A DNA stretch of 32,686 bases from Myxococcales bacterium (lineage in GTDB: Bacteria > Myxococcota_A > Polyangia > Haliangiales > Haliangiaceae), in the NCBI GenBank assembly GCA_005779305.1, contig SXJR01000544.1, positions 1 to 32,686 on the forward strand, written 5' to 3'. A program made the translations under genes and the position numbers. Position 1 is the first letter of the stretch, and every line of letters starts with the position of its first letter. Positions 1 to 10,424 of the stretch are shown one piece after another. The notes under the pieces were generated by a model that did not search any database, was not told where the DNA came from, and saw nothing but the letters and a program-made list of their open reading frames with translations.

Positions 1-2
1 CG

Positions 3-281
3 CCGCCACCGCCACCGCCGCCACCACCGCCGCCGCCCGGCGATGCGTCGGTGCAGGGCGTGGTGTACGTGGCGCCCGACGGCGCCAACCGCATCGGGGC
101 CGCGACCATCACGCTCTCGAGTGGGCAGACCGCGACCGCGACCGCGAGCGGCTACTTCCGCATCGACGGGCTCCAGCCGGGACCGATCACGATCACGGCG
201 TCGGCGCCGGGTCGCACCGCGCGCTCGGTGACGCGGGCGCTGGTCAGCGGCGAGGTGACCTGGGGCAGCGTCGGGCTCTGA
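3..281 (+). CDS. C-terminal end of a secreted protein with poly-Pro linker and carboxypeptidase-regulatory-like domain (partial)
   Basis: The open frame enters from the left edge, so the start codon lies outside the window. The first 12 codons encode an unbroken proline run, a linker, followed by about 75 residues beginning QGVVYVAPDGANRIGAATIT. That part has the pattern of a carboxypeptidase-D regulatory-like / transthyretin-like beta-sandwich: a GVV strand, a GA-x-ITL strand, a GYFRIDGLQPG turn and a final ITASAPG strand. Such domains are common at the ends of exported or surface proteins, and the lipoprotein at 7515-8867 carries a similar segment. The frame ends in TGA at 279-281. Function of the whole protein cannot be told from this fragment. 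Confidence 0.7.
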   Translation, partial: PPPPPPPPPPPPGDASVQGVVYVAPDGANRIGAATITLSSGQTATATASGYFRIDGLQPGPITITASAPGRTARSVTRALVSGEVTWGSVGL

Positions 282-300
282 CCGGACGGCCCCGAGGCGG

Positions 301-552
301 TCAGGTCAGGCCGAGGAACTTCTTGATCTCGAACGTCGCGTCCTCTTCGCGATCCTGCAGCGGCCGCAGCCGCCACGACATCGAGAGGCCACAGGCGCCG
401 CAGACGTCGATGTCGCGGCCGCCGCCCTTGCCGCGCAACACCCAGACCTCGACCGCGCGCTCCTTGCACTTGGGGCACTCGTGAGGAAGCGGATCGTCGA
501 GCTTGAAGCCCTTCTTGGCCAGCGCGCGCCGGATGTCCTCGTGGTTGCTCAT
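301..552 (-). CDS. small zinc-ribbon protein, unknown function
   Basis: This 83-residue protein begins MSNHEDIRRALAKKGF and has two CxxC pairs, C26/C29 (CPKC) and C51/C54 (CGAC), about 22 residues apart. That spacing is typical of a zinc ribbon. Between the pairs is a short beta-like stretch (VEVWVLRGKGGG), and the C-terminus is acidic then basic (REEDATFEIKKFLGL). No signal peptide is present, so it is probably cytoplasmic. The frame stays open further upstream to 606, but that would run across the dyad at 580-598 and into the divergent gene, so the ATG at 552 is preferred. I do not recognise a specific family. A nucleic-acid-binding or scaffold role would be a guess. Confidence 0.7.
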   Translation of the reverse strand: MSNHEDIRRALAKKGFKLDDPLPHECPKCKERAVEVWVLRGKGGGRDIDVCGACGLSMSWRLRPLQDREEDATFEIKKFLGLT

Positions 553-579
553 CGCCCCGAGTATCGCATGGCTTCGCTG

Positions 580-598
580 TCGTACCCATGCGGTACGA
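580..598. promoter_or_regulatory. perfect 7-bp dyad TCGTACC-N5-GGTACGA, operator candidate
   Basis: The arms TCGTACC (580-586) and GGTACGA (592-598) are exact inverted complements around CATGC. They sit in the 52-base gap between two divergent start codons (552 minus, 605 plus). A third copy of the half-site GGTACGA occurs at 641-647. This looks like a transcription-factor site. No regulator is identified. Confidence 0.45.
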
Positions 599-604
599 GC
601 AGAC

Positions 605-856
605 ATGGCTCGCAGCGTGCATCAGATCCTGGGCTTGCTCGGTACGAAGGATCCGGCAGAGGTGCTGGTGTATCCGCTGGTCCCGGCGTCACCGCCGCCG
701 CCGCCGCCGGCGCCGGTGAGCACCGCCGCTGCCGCTCGCGCCGCGGCGTGGGTCGACGTCTGGGGCGCCGACTTCGGACGGCTCACCGCCTCGGTGACCC
801 TCGCCGAGAAGGACGCCCTGGTCGCCGCAGGCGCCCGCGAGCAGCCCGAGCGCTGA
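605..856 (+). CDS. small hypothetical protein with Pro-rich linker
   Basis: This 83-residue protein starts MARSVHQILGLLGTKDPAEV. A compact N-terminal part is followed by a run of proline (VPASPPPPPPAPV), an alanine-rich linker and a C-terminal segment with two aromatic motifs (AAWVDVWGADFGRLTASV). No transmembrane segment or signal peptide is evident. Codon third positions are strongly GC, supporting a real gene. It is divergent from the zinc-ribbon gene and ends 6 bases before the convergent acetyltransferase gene. I do not recognise a family and assign no function. Confidence 0.55.
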   Translation: MARSVHQILGLLGTKDPAEVLVYPLVPASPPPPPPAPVSTAAAARAAAWVDVWGADFGRLTASVTLAEKDALVAAGAREQPER

Positions 857-862
857 CCCGGT

Positions 863-1537
863 TCAGACCGGCTCGACCTTGCCGGCGACCTGATCCCTGA
901 ACGTCGAGAACGCGCCGAAGCCATGGGCGCGCAGCCGTGGCGTCAGGGTCGCCAGGCCGCAGCGCAGCTCGTAGGCCGCCAGGTGCTCGGGGTTGTGGAA
1001 GTAGCGGAGAATGATCGACATCCCGGCCATGGGGTCGACCTCCATGGCGTAGATACGGAACCCGGCGCGCATCTTGGCGATGAGCACGTTGTTGTTGCAC
1101 GGCGCGTGCTCGCTCGTGATGGTGTCGAAGCCGAGCGCCCGCGTGTAGGCGATCGTGCCGCGCACGATGAGCCCGTAGATGCCGCGCCGGCGGTGCTCGC
1201 TGTGGACGTTGGTGTGCCACATCCGGTACATGCCGTCGGTCTTCTGCTCTCCGGAGAACATGGCGACGAGCTCGCCGTCGCGGCGCACCACCGTGAAGTC
1301 GCGCAGCGGCTCGCCGGCCCGCGTCGCCGCCAGCCGGGCCTGGCCGTCTTTCTCGTGCGCGCTGCGCAGCGCGTGCAGCTCGAAGAACACCTCGGGCGGG
1401 AAGTGCTCGCGCATCTCGGCCTCGTGTTGCTTCCAGTAGCTCGGTGCGTCGGGCAGCCGCCCGAGCTCGTAGCCGGCCGCGCGTAGCGGCTCGAAGTGCT
1501 CGTCGAAGAGGTCGCGGGCGTAGCTCCAGCGGTCCAT
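863..1537 (-). CDS. GNAT-family N-acetyltransferase
   Basis: This 224-residue protein has the acetyl-CoA-binding motif A of GCN5-related N-acetyltransferases: a strand WHTNVHSEH followed by the P-loop-like RRRGIYG (residues 116-122) and a helix. The second half (GFDTITSEHAPCNNNVLIAKMRAGFRIY, given here by its key features N148-N150 and the GF turn) matches the region where GNATs carry a conserved Asn and aromatic. The N-terminal 60 residues are charged and helical. The substrate cannot be read from the sequence. The ATG at 1537 lies two bases from a perfect inverted repeat (1540-1554) and no clear Shine-Dalgarno is present. Confidence 0.8.
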   Translation of the reverse strand: MDRWSYARDLFDEHFEPLRAAGYELGRLPDAPSYWKQHEAEMREHFPPEVFFELHALRSAHEKDGQARLAATRAGEPLRDFTVVRRDGELVAMFSGEQKTDGMYRMWHTNVHSEHRRRGIYGLIVRGTIAYTRALGFDTITSEHAPCNNNVLIAKMRAGFRIYAMEVDPMAGMSIILRYFHNPEHLAAYELRCGLATLTPRLRAHGFGAFSTFRDQVAGKVEPV

Positions 1538-1539
1538 GG

Positions 1540-1554
1540 CGCGGTTGTACCGCG
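1540..1554. promoter_or_regulatory. inverted repeat abutting the acetyltransferase start
   Basis: CGCGGT (1540-1545), TGT, ACCGCG (1549-1554) forms a perfect 6-bp dyad with a 3-base centre. On the minus strand it ends two bases before the start codon at 1537, where a ribosome-binding site would be expected. It could be an operator or an RNA hairpin limiting translation. The rest of 1538-1754 holds a second dyad (CTCGAC/GTCGAG, 1613-1629) and no gene that I can support. Confidence 0.3.
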
Positions 1555-1754
1555 GGCCGTCGGCTATCGAGTGCTACTCGTTCCGGGAACCGGTGTCCCC
1601 GGGCGGTGTCGACTCGACATACCGTCGAGGGTGTCGTTCCAGGAGCTGTTCGCGGCTTCATCCGGGCAATGACCTCGACGATGCCGACGTCATCGACCAG
1701 GCCCTTGGCCGGTTGGATCCTCTCCGTGCCGGGTCGACCTCGGGGTTCCCGGTC

Positions 1755-2315
1755 CTAGTGGAGCTGCTTTTCGACGATCGGCACCAGCTTCTGCACCAGC
1801 GCCGCGAACGCGACCGCGTCGATCTCCTCCTGCGTCGCGTACGAGACGATCACGTCCTCACCGTCGCGGCGCCAGGTGGCGCGGAAGTGGCGGGCGTAGC
1901 CGATCCCGTGCAGCGACGTCGAGGCCGACTCTTCGTAACCGACCGTGACGTCGCCGACCCTCACGTGCGGCATGGCGGCCAGCCTGGCGGCGTGACTGCC
2001 CGAGGCGCCGGTGCGCGTGATGTCCAGGTCGTAATCGCGCTCGCTCTTGTAGACCTTGTCGAGCTCGGCCTTCACGGTGCGGGCCAGGCCGGTCGCGTCG
2101 CGCGCGGTCGCTGCGGCGCGGTCGACGGCGGCCTCGGCGCCACGCCGGGCCGCGGCAGCCTTGCGCTCGGCGGCTTCGGCCTGGCGGGCGGCGGTCTCAC
2201 GGGCCTGGCGGGCGGTCTCGGCGGCCTGTTCCGCCTTGTCCTTGCAGGCCGACAGGAGTGCGACGGTGAAGGCGAGGGTGAGAACCAGGGCGACCCGCAC
2301 CCCGAGGTGACGCAT
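1755..2315 (-). CDS. coiled-coil lipoprotein, unknown function
   Basis: This 186-residue protein has a type II signal peptide, MRHLGVRVALVLTLAFTVALLSAC, with lipobox LSAC and Lys at +2. Residues 25-75 are an Ala/Arg/Glu-rich helix with heptad-like repetition (AAETARQARETAARQAEAAER), a probable coiled coil lifting a C-terminal domain from the membrane. The C-terminal 100 residues (KVYKSERDYDLDITRT to VEKQLH) are mixed alpha/beta and end in an amphipathic helix. The gene is divergent from another lipoprotein gene starting at 2417. The family is not recognised. An envelope location is well supported by the lipobox. Confidence 0.75.
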   Translation of the reverse strand: MRHLGVRVALVLTLAFTVALLSACKDKAEQAAETARQARETAARQAEAAERKAAAARRGAEAAVDRAAATARDATGLARTVKAELDKVYKSERDYDLDITRTGASGSHAARLAAMPHVRVGDVTVGYEESASTSLHGIGYARHFRATWRRDGEDVIVSYATQEEIDAVAFAALVQKLVPIVEKQLH

Positions 2316-2416
2316 CCCTCGATGCTGCCACGACTGCCGACCCCGTGCATCGACCCGTCAGCGGCGGTCACTGGCCGGACATGGAAACCCGATTCGACGG
2401 CGCCTAGCATCGACGG

Positions 2417-3175
2417 ATGTCGTGGGGGACTCGCGGTTGGGTCGTGATGGTGTTGGTGGTCGTCGCGTGTGGTGGCGACGACGACGTGACTCCGCTCGGG
2501 CACGATGCCGCGACGTCGTGGGGCCCGGTCACCTATCGCGCCGTCGTGTTCCCGCGCGACACGCTGGGTGAACTGGCCTCGCGCATCGACGGCGAGCTCG
2601 ATACCCGGATCACCCGGCCGTTCACCGACGAGTCGGCGTTCGCGGCGGCGCGCATCCGCTTCGAGCTCCTCGACGGCGACGAGGTCGTCGACTCGATCGA
2701 GCTTTCACCCGCCGAGGACGCAGAGGGCTGTCAGTACGCCGGCAACGCCGCCGAGATCCGCCACGAGGTCTGCGGCTTCGAGCACGGCGAGCTCCGCTTC
2801 GCCGCGATCAGTGTGGTCTCGCCGAGCAACGGTTGTGTCGGCGATGCCTTCTGCCTGTCGCGCTGCGAGCAGTCGCTTTGCACCGGCGGCCTGAAGTGCA
2901 GCAGCTCGTTCAACTCGGGTGCGCTGCGTTACTCGCGCCTCGAGTGCGTCGACCCCGGGTCGCGGCTGATCGGCGAGACCTGCAGCTACAGTCCGCGCGG
3001 CGACGGCCGCTGGATCGACGACTGTGCCAGCGACACCCTGTGCGTTGGCGGCACCTGCCGCCGCCAGTGCTTCGAGGGCGTGTGCCCGACCGGCGAGACC
3101 TGCAGCCGCGTCCCCGGCCACTCGGCCGAGATCGGCGCCTGCGTCCTGACCTCGCCCGCGGTCCGCACCCGCTGA
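2417..3175 (+). CDS. Cys-rich lipoprotein, unknown function
   Basis: This 252-residue protein begins [20 protein letters not shown], a short lipoprotein signal with lipobox VVAC, followed by an acidic linker ([10 protein letters not shown]). The first half is a beta-rich domain ([18 protein letters not shown] onward). The second half is strongly Cys-rich, with motifs such as [36 protein letters not shown] and [12 protein letters not shown]. This is the disulfide-rich pattern common in myxobacterial surface proteins. It is probably exported and disulfide-stabilised. No enzymatic motif is seen. The ACGG-D/N-DVTP beginning closely resembles that of the lipoprotein at 7515-8867, suggesting a shared sorting tail. 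Confidence 0.75.
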   Translation: MSWGTRGWVVMVLVVVACGGDDDVTPLGHDAATSWGPVTYRAVVFPRDTLGELASRIDGELDTRITRPFTDESAFAAARIRFELLDGDEVVDSIELSPAEDAEGCQYAGNAAEIRHEVCGFEHGELRFAAISVVSPSNGCVGDAFCLSRCEQSLCTGGLKCSSSFNSGALRYSRLECVDPGSRLIGETCSYSPRGDGRWIDDCASDTLCVGGTCRRQCFEGVCPTGETCSRVPGHSAEIGACVLTSPAVRTR

Positions 3176-3224
3176 GCCGCGTCGATGGTTGTGCCCGCGC
3201 GGCGCGTTGGCCACACTGCCGGCC

Positions 3225-5039
<1,815 letters not shown>

Positions 5040-5048
5040 CCTCTCGCC

Positions 5049-6194
5049 ATGGCAGCGCGGCCTCGGGTCGGGTTCGTGGTCGGCGTCATCGTGGCGGGGC
5101 TGGTGCTGTTCCTCGTGCCCAGCGCGTGGTTGCACGCCCGCGGCATGCCGTACGCGGTGTGCCTCGTCGCTGGTCTCCTGGCGTTCCCGCTCCTGCCGGT
5201 CGGCTGGCACGTCTGGGCCGAGCGCAAGCGCGGCGTCGCCGCCGCCAGCGCCAAGCCCGCCGCCAAGGTCGCGAGCAAGAGCGCGACTAGCTCGCTCAGC
5301 GGCGGGGATCGCTTCACGATGCGCTTCGCCGCGGTCGCGCTGCTCGCGCTGGGCCCGCTCCTGTTCTTCCGCCCCGGCCAGACCTGGCGGGCGGTGCGCC
5401 ACGACGCCACCTGGTTCATCCCGACCTCGCCGCCCGGGCCGCGTTCGCTCGCCGGCGATCCTCGCCTCCTGGCCCAGGTGCCCGGCGACGCCGAGGTGGT
5501 GGTGTGGATGCGTGCGCTCGACGCGCTTCAGGCCGGCGCCGGCGGCGACGCCAGGCGCGACGCCGATCAGCCCGACGAGGCGCTCATCGCCTTCCGCGAC
5601 GGCGAGCTCATCATGGTGGTGCGCGGGCCCGACAAGGCGTTGTCGGGCGTCGACCTCGACGACGTCAACCGCCAGCTCGACAAGGTGCCGGCGTGGATGC
5701 CGATCAAGGGCAAGTTCGTGGCCCGCCGCCGCGGCAAGGACCTGCTGGTCATCGTCACCGAGGGCTGGGCCGCGTCGGCCGACGATCGCGACGCCGGCAA
5801 GAGCACCGGCCCGACGACGCTCACCGAGCGCCTGAACGGCGCGCCTCGCGACGCTGTCATCATCGCCGCCGCCGCGCCGTCGCGGCCCATCTCCGGGATC
5901 ACCGTCAATGGCGCCCAGTCGTGGCTGCGGGTGTCCAAGAACGACATCCGCCTCGACGGCGAGATGTTCGTCTCCGACAAGACCGCCGCCCTCGCCATCG
6001 TGGCCACGCTGCGCGCGTCGCAGAAGGACCTCGAGGGCAAGGTGCCGAGCGAGTGCAAGCAGCCCATGTCGCGCCTCCTGTCCCGCATCGTGATCGACAG
6101 TGGCGAGACCTCGGTGCGGCTCAGCGCCCGCTGGGATCCCAAGGAGATCGGCGAGGCGATGATGTGCGGGCTGGCGGCGGCGATGAAGGAATAG
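5049..6194 (+). CDS. membrane-anchored protein of unknown function
   Basis: This 381-residue protein has two N-terminal membrane segments (VGFVVGVIVAGLVLFLVPSA and AVCLVAGLLAFPLLPVGWHVW) and an Ala/Lys-rich loop. A third hydrophobic segment follows near residue 95 (RFAAVALLALGPLLFF). Then comes a soluble domain of about 270 residues, probably periplasmic. That domain contains DAEVVVWMRALDAL, a pattern resembling myxobacterial proteins that compute over repeated beta units, but I do not recognise a family. The gene follows the acyl-CoA dehydrogenase by 9 bases. Its TAG stop lies in one arm of a hairpin shared with the stop of tyrS. Confidence 0.75.
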   Translation: MAARPRVGFVVGVIVAGLVLFLVPSAWLHARGMPYAVCLVAGLLAFPLLPVGWHVWAERKRGVAAASAKPAAKVASKSATSSLSGGDRFTMRFAAVALLALGPLLFFRPGQTWRAVRHDATWFIPTSPPGPRSLAGDPRLLAQVPGDAEVVVWMRALDALQAGAGGDARRDADQPDEALIAFRDGELIMVVRGPDKALSGVDLDDVNRQLDKVPAWMPIKGKFVARRRGKDLLVIVTEGWAASADDRDAGKSTGPTTLTERLNGAPRDAVIIAAAAPSRPISGITVNGAQSWLRVSKNDIRLDGEMFVSDKTAALAIVATLRASQKDLEGKVPSECKQPMSRLLSRIVIDSGETSVRLSARWDPKEIGEAMMCGLAAAMKE

Positions 6195-6201
6195 CCCGCG
6201 G

Positions 6202-6205
<4 letters not shown>
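6191..6205. terminator. short symmetric hairpin containing both convergent stop codons
   Basis: ATAGCC (6191-6196), CGC, GGCTAT (6200-6205) is a perfect 6-bp dyad. The TAG stop of the plus-strand gene (6192-6194) is in one arm and the TAG stop of tyrS (6204-6202 on minus) in the other. There is no U-tract, so bidirectional termination is only a possibility. Confidence 0.3.
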
Positions 6206-7497
<1,292 letters not shown>

Positions 7498-7514
7498 GGA
7501 GAGCGCAGGCTACC

Positions 7515-8867
7515 TCAGTTCAGGACGATCGACTCGCCGGCCAGGCGCTCGATGCTGTCGATGAGCGTCTCGACCTCGAAGTTCCGCGGGTCGAACTCGG
7601 GCGCGTCGAAGGCGTTGGCGCGCACGGTCAGCGGACCACTGGGCAGGGGCGCGAAGTCGACCGGCAGGGTGATCGTGTTGCTCGCCCCTCCGAGCATGAT
7701 GATGCTCATCGCACGGTTGCCTTGGCCCGTGGTCGGCTTGGTGTCGATCTCGACGATGTTGACGATGGCCTCGGCGCTGGGCACCAGCGACACCGTCATG
7801 CGGTCCGAGGCCAGCCCGGTGGGCGCGGCCAGCCACGCGCCGGCCGCGATGCTCGACGGGCTGGTGATGGCGCGGCGGATCACGATGCTCTGCCCGGCGG
7901 TGCCGTCGGTGACATCCTCCTGCGAGAAGGCAAGGAGCTCGTAGCCGGTGGCGCTGCTGATCGCCGACAGGCTGGGCACGGTGACCGTGTTCATGGTCGG
8001 CGAGACCTGGGCCAGGCGCAGCACGCCGGTCGATCCCAGGTCGACCCCGACGATGCCCGCGACCTCGGTGTACGTCGCCGGCGGTGTGCCGAAGTTGACC
8101 GACGCGGTGGTGGTGCTGCCGCCGGCGAGGAGGTCGAGGGTCAGCCCGGTCTGGTTGGCGCCGTCGACGACGGTGATGGGCTGCTTGATGGCGAAGTTGT
8201 TGATGGTGATGGTGTCGTCGGCCTCGGTCGGCGTGTTCTTGCTGTCGTAGTCGGCGATGGCGGCGGCCACGGCGATGGTGCCGGCGCGGGCGTTGATGCG
8301 CCAGTTGCACGGCGCCGGCTGCGGCCCGCGGATGCACACGTTCGAGTTCATCGCCGGGGGCGGCAGGTCGTTGCCGTCGTCGTCACCGATCTCGCGGCTC
8401 TGCGAGTACATGACGATCGCGACGTTGGCGTGGCCAGTGGCCGGCGCCGGCAGCGTGTCCCAGCCGGTGATGGTGCCGCCCAGCTCGGCCTGGGGGACGT
8501 CGGCCGGGTTGGTCGTGGTCGCCTTGGTCATCGGGACGGTGACGTTGGCGCCGTCGACGCCGAGCCACACCGACGCGGCGTAGTTGGTGGCCTTGACCAC
8601 GAGGTCCTGACGGCCGACCAGATCCTCGGAGGCGGCGGTGAACAGGCCAGTGGCGTCGGTCGTGCCCTCGATGGTGCCGACCCGGACGGTGGCGCCGGTC
8701 AGCGGCGCGTCGGTGTCCTCGTCGATGACGTAGACGTTGACCTCGCCGTCGATGCCGGGGTCGTGGACGCCGCCGCCGACGATGATGGTGGGGGTGACGT
8801 CGTTGCCGTCGCCACCGCAGGCGCCGAGACCGAGGGCGAGTAGACTCGCCGCGCAGAGCTTACGCAT
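7515..8867 (-). CDS. large lipoprotein with Ig/carboxypeptidase-regulatory-like domain
   Basis: This 450-residue protein has a type II signal, MRKLCAASLLALGLGACGG, with lipobox LGAC. Residues 40-105 (GEVNVYVIDEDTDAPLTG, TTDATGLFTAA, VVKATNYAASVW) match a carboxypeptidase-regulatory/Ig-like beta-sandwich. The rest is Thr/Ala/Val-rich beta structure with no catalytic motif that I recognise. It probably sits at the outer membrane or cell surface. A strong Shine-Dalgarno AGGGAGGA (8871-8878, minus strand) is three bases from the ATG and fixes the start. tyrS follows 17 bases downstream and may be read through from this gene. Confidence 0.8.
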   Translation of the reverse strand: MRKLCAASLLALGLGACGGDGNDVTPTIIVGGGVHDPGIDGEVNVYVIDEDTDAPLTGATVRVGTIEGTTDATGLFTAASEDLVGRQDLVVKATNYAASVWLGVDGANVTVPMTKATTTNPADVPQAELGGTITGWDTLPAPATGHANVAIVMYSQSREIGDDDGNDLPPPAMNSNVCIRGPQPAPCNWRINARAGTIAVAAAIADYDSKNTPTEADDTITINNFAIKQPITVVDGANQTGLTLDLLAGGSTTTASVNFGTPPATYTEVAGIVGVDLGSTGVLRLAQVSPTMNTVTVPSLSAISSATGYELLAFSQEDVTDGTAGQSIVIRRAITSPSSIAAGAWLAAPTGLASDRMTVSLVPSAEAIVNIVEIDTKPTTGQGNRAMSIIMLGGASNTITLPVDFAPLPSGPLTVRANAFDAPEFDPRNFEVETLIDSIERLAGESIVLN

Positions 8868-9021
8868 GGATCCTCCCTAAGCTTTGTGAACTACAGATCG
8901 ATCGTACCAAAGGTCGTGAGCCAACCCAGCATTTCGCGTGCCGGCTCCGATCAGCGTCACAGCGCGTACTTGCGACCCCACTACCGTGGACGGATCCAGC
9001 ACCGTGGCGGTTTCCGTCGGT

Positions 9022-9041
9022 GGCGAGGTGTGGGCCTCGCC
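9022..9041 (-). terminator. 7-bp hairpin just after the epimerase stop
   Basis: GGCGAGG (9022-9028) and CCTCGCC (9035-9041) pair perfectly around a 6-base loop, 9 bases past the TAG of the epimerase gene on the minus strand. There is no U-tract. The remainder of 8868-9021 shows the lipoprotein ribosome-binding site and nothing else recognisable. Confidence 0.35.
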
Positions 9042-9050
9042 TACACGGCC

Positions 9051-10043
9051 CTAGATCATGCCGCGGCGGCGAAACCAGTCGAGCGCGTCACGGATGGCGC
9101 CGTCGATCGGGCTCTTGCGGTAGCCGAGCTCGGCCTCGGCGCGCGCGCTCGAGAACTGGAACCGATCGGTGTACGCGTAGCGGGCCTCGACCGAGCCGAA
9201 GACCGGCTCTTTGCCGGTGAGGCGCTGGTAGAGGTCGCCGGCTAGCCCGGCGGCGATGGCGGCGGCGCGCGGCGCCGGCAAGCGTGGCGGCTTCACGCCG
9301 GCGGCGCGGGCGATGCGCTCGAACAGATCGCGGTAGGCGAGGTTGTCACCGCCGAGGATGTAGCGCCGGCCGCGCTGGCCGCGCTCCCAGGCTGCGATCG
9401 CGCCGCGGGCGACATCGCGCACGTCGACGAAGCAGTTCTTGCCGCCGGGGTAGATCGGGATCCTGCCCTTCACCAGATCGACGATCACGCGCCCCGACGA
9501 CGGCCGCGCGTCGCGCGGGCCGATCAGGAAGCCGGGGTTGACGATCACCGCGTCGATGCCGCCGCGCACCGCCGCATCGACGAGCTGCTCGGCCTGGTGC
9601 TTGGTGGTGCAGTAGCCGTCGTCGAGCTTGTAGTCGCCGAAGTTCCACGGCGCGCGCTCGTCGACCGGCTGGCCGTCGGTGGACAGACCGACGGCGACCA
9701 CGCTCGACACATGGACCAGCCGCCGGGCGCCGGTCTTCTCGAAGGCGCGCAGCACCGCCGCCGTGCCATCGACGTTGGCCTTGCGCAACGCCGACGTCAC
9801 CGTCGGCGAGACGCCGACGGCCGCGGCAGTGTGGAAGACGACGTCGGCGCCCTTGAAGGCGTGCTCGAGCGACGGCGGATCGTCGAGGTCGCCGAACACC
9901 CACTCGATGTCCAGGTCAGCGAGGTGATCGACCTTGCTGGTGCGGCGGCGGATGGCGCGGACCTGGACGCGGCGCGCGCGTAGCTCGGCGGCCAGGTTTC
10001 CCCCGAGCAGACCCGAGGCGCCGGTGATGACCGCGATCGGCAA
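9051..10043 (-). CDS. NAD(P)-dependent epimerase/dehydratase, extended SDR (dihydroflavonol reductase-like)
   Basis: This 330-residue extended short-chain dehydrogenase/reductase has the Rossmann motif TGASGLLG (7-14) at the very N-terminus. Asp at GDLDDPPSLEHAFKGADVVFH follows, then HTAAAVG, the active-site Ser region HVSSVVAVG (113-114), and the catalytic YxxxK pair Y144/K148 (YCTTK). NPGFLIGPRD is the usual post-catalytic strand. The family acts on nucleotide sugars, sterols or flavonoid-like ketones, and the substrate here is not evident. The start codon lies only 26 bases from the divergent repeat-protein gene, so the two genes' promoters must overlap coding DNA. Confidence 0.9.
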   Translation of the reverse strand: MPIAVITGASGLLGGNLAAELRARRVQVRAIRRRTSKVDHLADLDIEWVFGDLDDPPSLEHAFKGADVVFHTAAAVGVSPTVTSALRKANVDGTAAVLRAFEKTGARRLVHVSSVVAVGLSTDGQPVDERAPWNFGDYKLDDGYCTTKHQAEQLVDAAVRGGIDAVIVNPGFLIGPRDARPSSGRVIVDLVKGRIPIYPGGKNCFVDVRDVARGAIAAWERGQRGRRYILGGDNLAYRDLFERIARAAGVKPPRLPAPRAAAIAAGLAGDLYQRLTGKEPVFGSVEARYAYTDRFQFSSARAEAELGYRKSPIDGAIRDALDWFRRRGMI

Positions 10044-10069
10044 CGCCGGTTGATGCTACCTTTGCCGGC

Positions 10070-10408
10070 ATGACGCGGACAATGTTCGCCGCCGTGCTCC
10101 TGGCCGGAACCTACGCGCTCGCCGCGGCCGGCCCGGGCGCGGCGCCCTACGCCAAGGTCGGCAGCGACTGCTCGCTCGGCGGCAAGAAGCTCCACGGCAA
10201 GGTGAAGGTGGTCGAACACTTCCCTGACTTCAAGGTGAAGGTCGTGGAGCACTTCCCCGATCTCAAGGTGAAGTTCGTCGAGCACTTCCCCGACTCGTGC
10301 GGCGAGTGGCAGCTCGTCGAGCACTTCCCTGACTTCACGATCCAGTACGTCTCGCACTTCCCCGACTTCGAGATCCAGAAGGTCTCGCACTTCCCCGGCG
10401 TCCCCTGA
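10070..10408 (+). CDS. small secreted protein of six HFPDF tandem repeats
   Basis: This 112-residue protein has a signal peptide (MTRTMFAAVLLAGTYALAAA), then about 20 residues with C34, then six tandem units of about 11 residues. The units are KVKVVEHFPDF, KVKVVEHFPDL, KVKFVEHFPDS, CGEWQLVEHFPDF, TIQYVSHFPDF and EIQKVSHFPG. Each pairs an alternating hydrophobic/charged beta-like strand with an invariant HFP turn. C34 and C77 could form a disulfide. Units 1 and 2 differ at six codons, five of them silent, which shows selection on this reading frame. The mature protein would be about 90 residues, periplasmic or secreted. I do not recognise a characterised family. A short beta-solenoid or repeat-array binding protein is possible, but function is unknown. 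Confidence 0.85.
   Translation: MTRTMFAAVLLAGTYALAAAGPGAAPYAKVGSDCSLGGKKLHGKVKVVEHFPDFKVKVVEHFPDLKVKFVEHFPDSCGEWQLVEHFPDFTIQYVSHFPDFEIQKVSHFPGVP
10199..10399 (+). repeat. in-gene tandem repeat region (six 33-39 bp units)
   Basis: The six HFPDF-coding units occupy this span. They share the core CAC TTC CCC/CCT GAC/GAT and vary mainly at third positions. The unit carrying C77 is two residues longer than the others (CGE before W). Confidence 0.85.
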
Positions 10409-10424
10409 GCTCGGGGCGTCGTCG

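Noticed and set aside
1-38. CCG/CCA repeat tract as a possible microsatellite
   Set aside because: It is in frame with the coding region that follows and reads as a proline linker.
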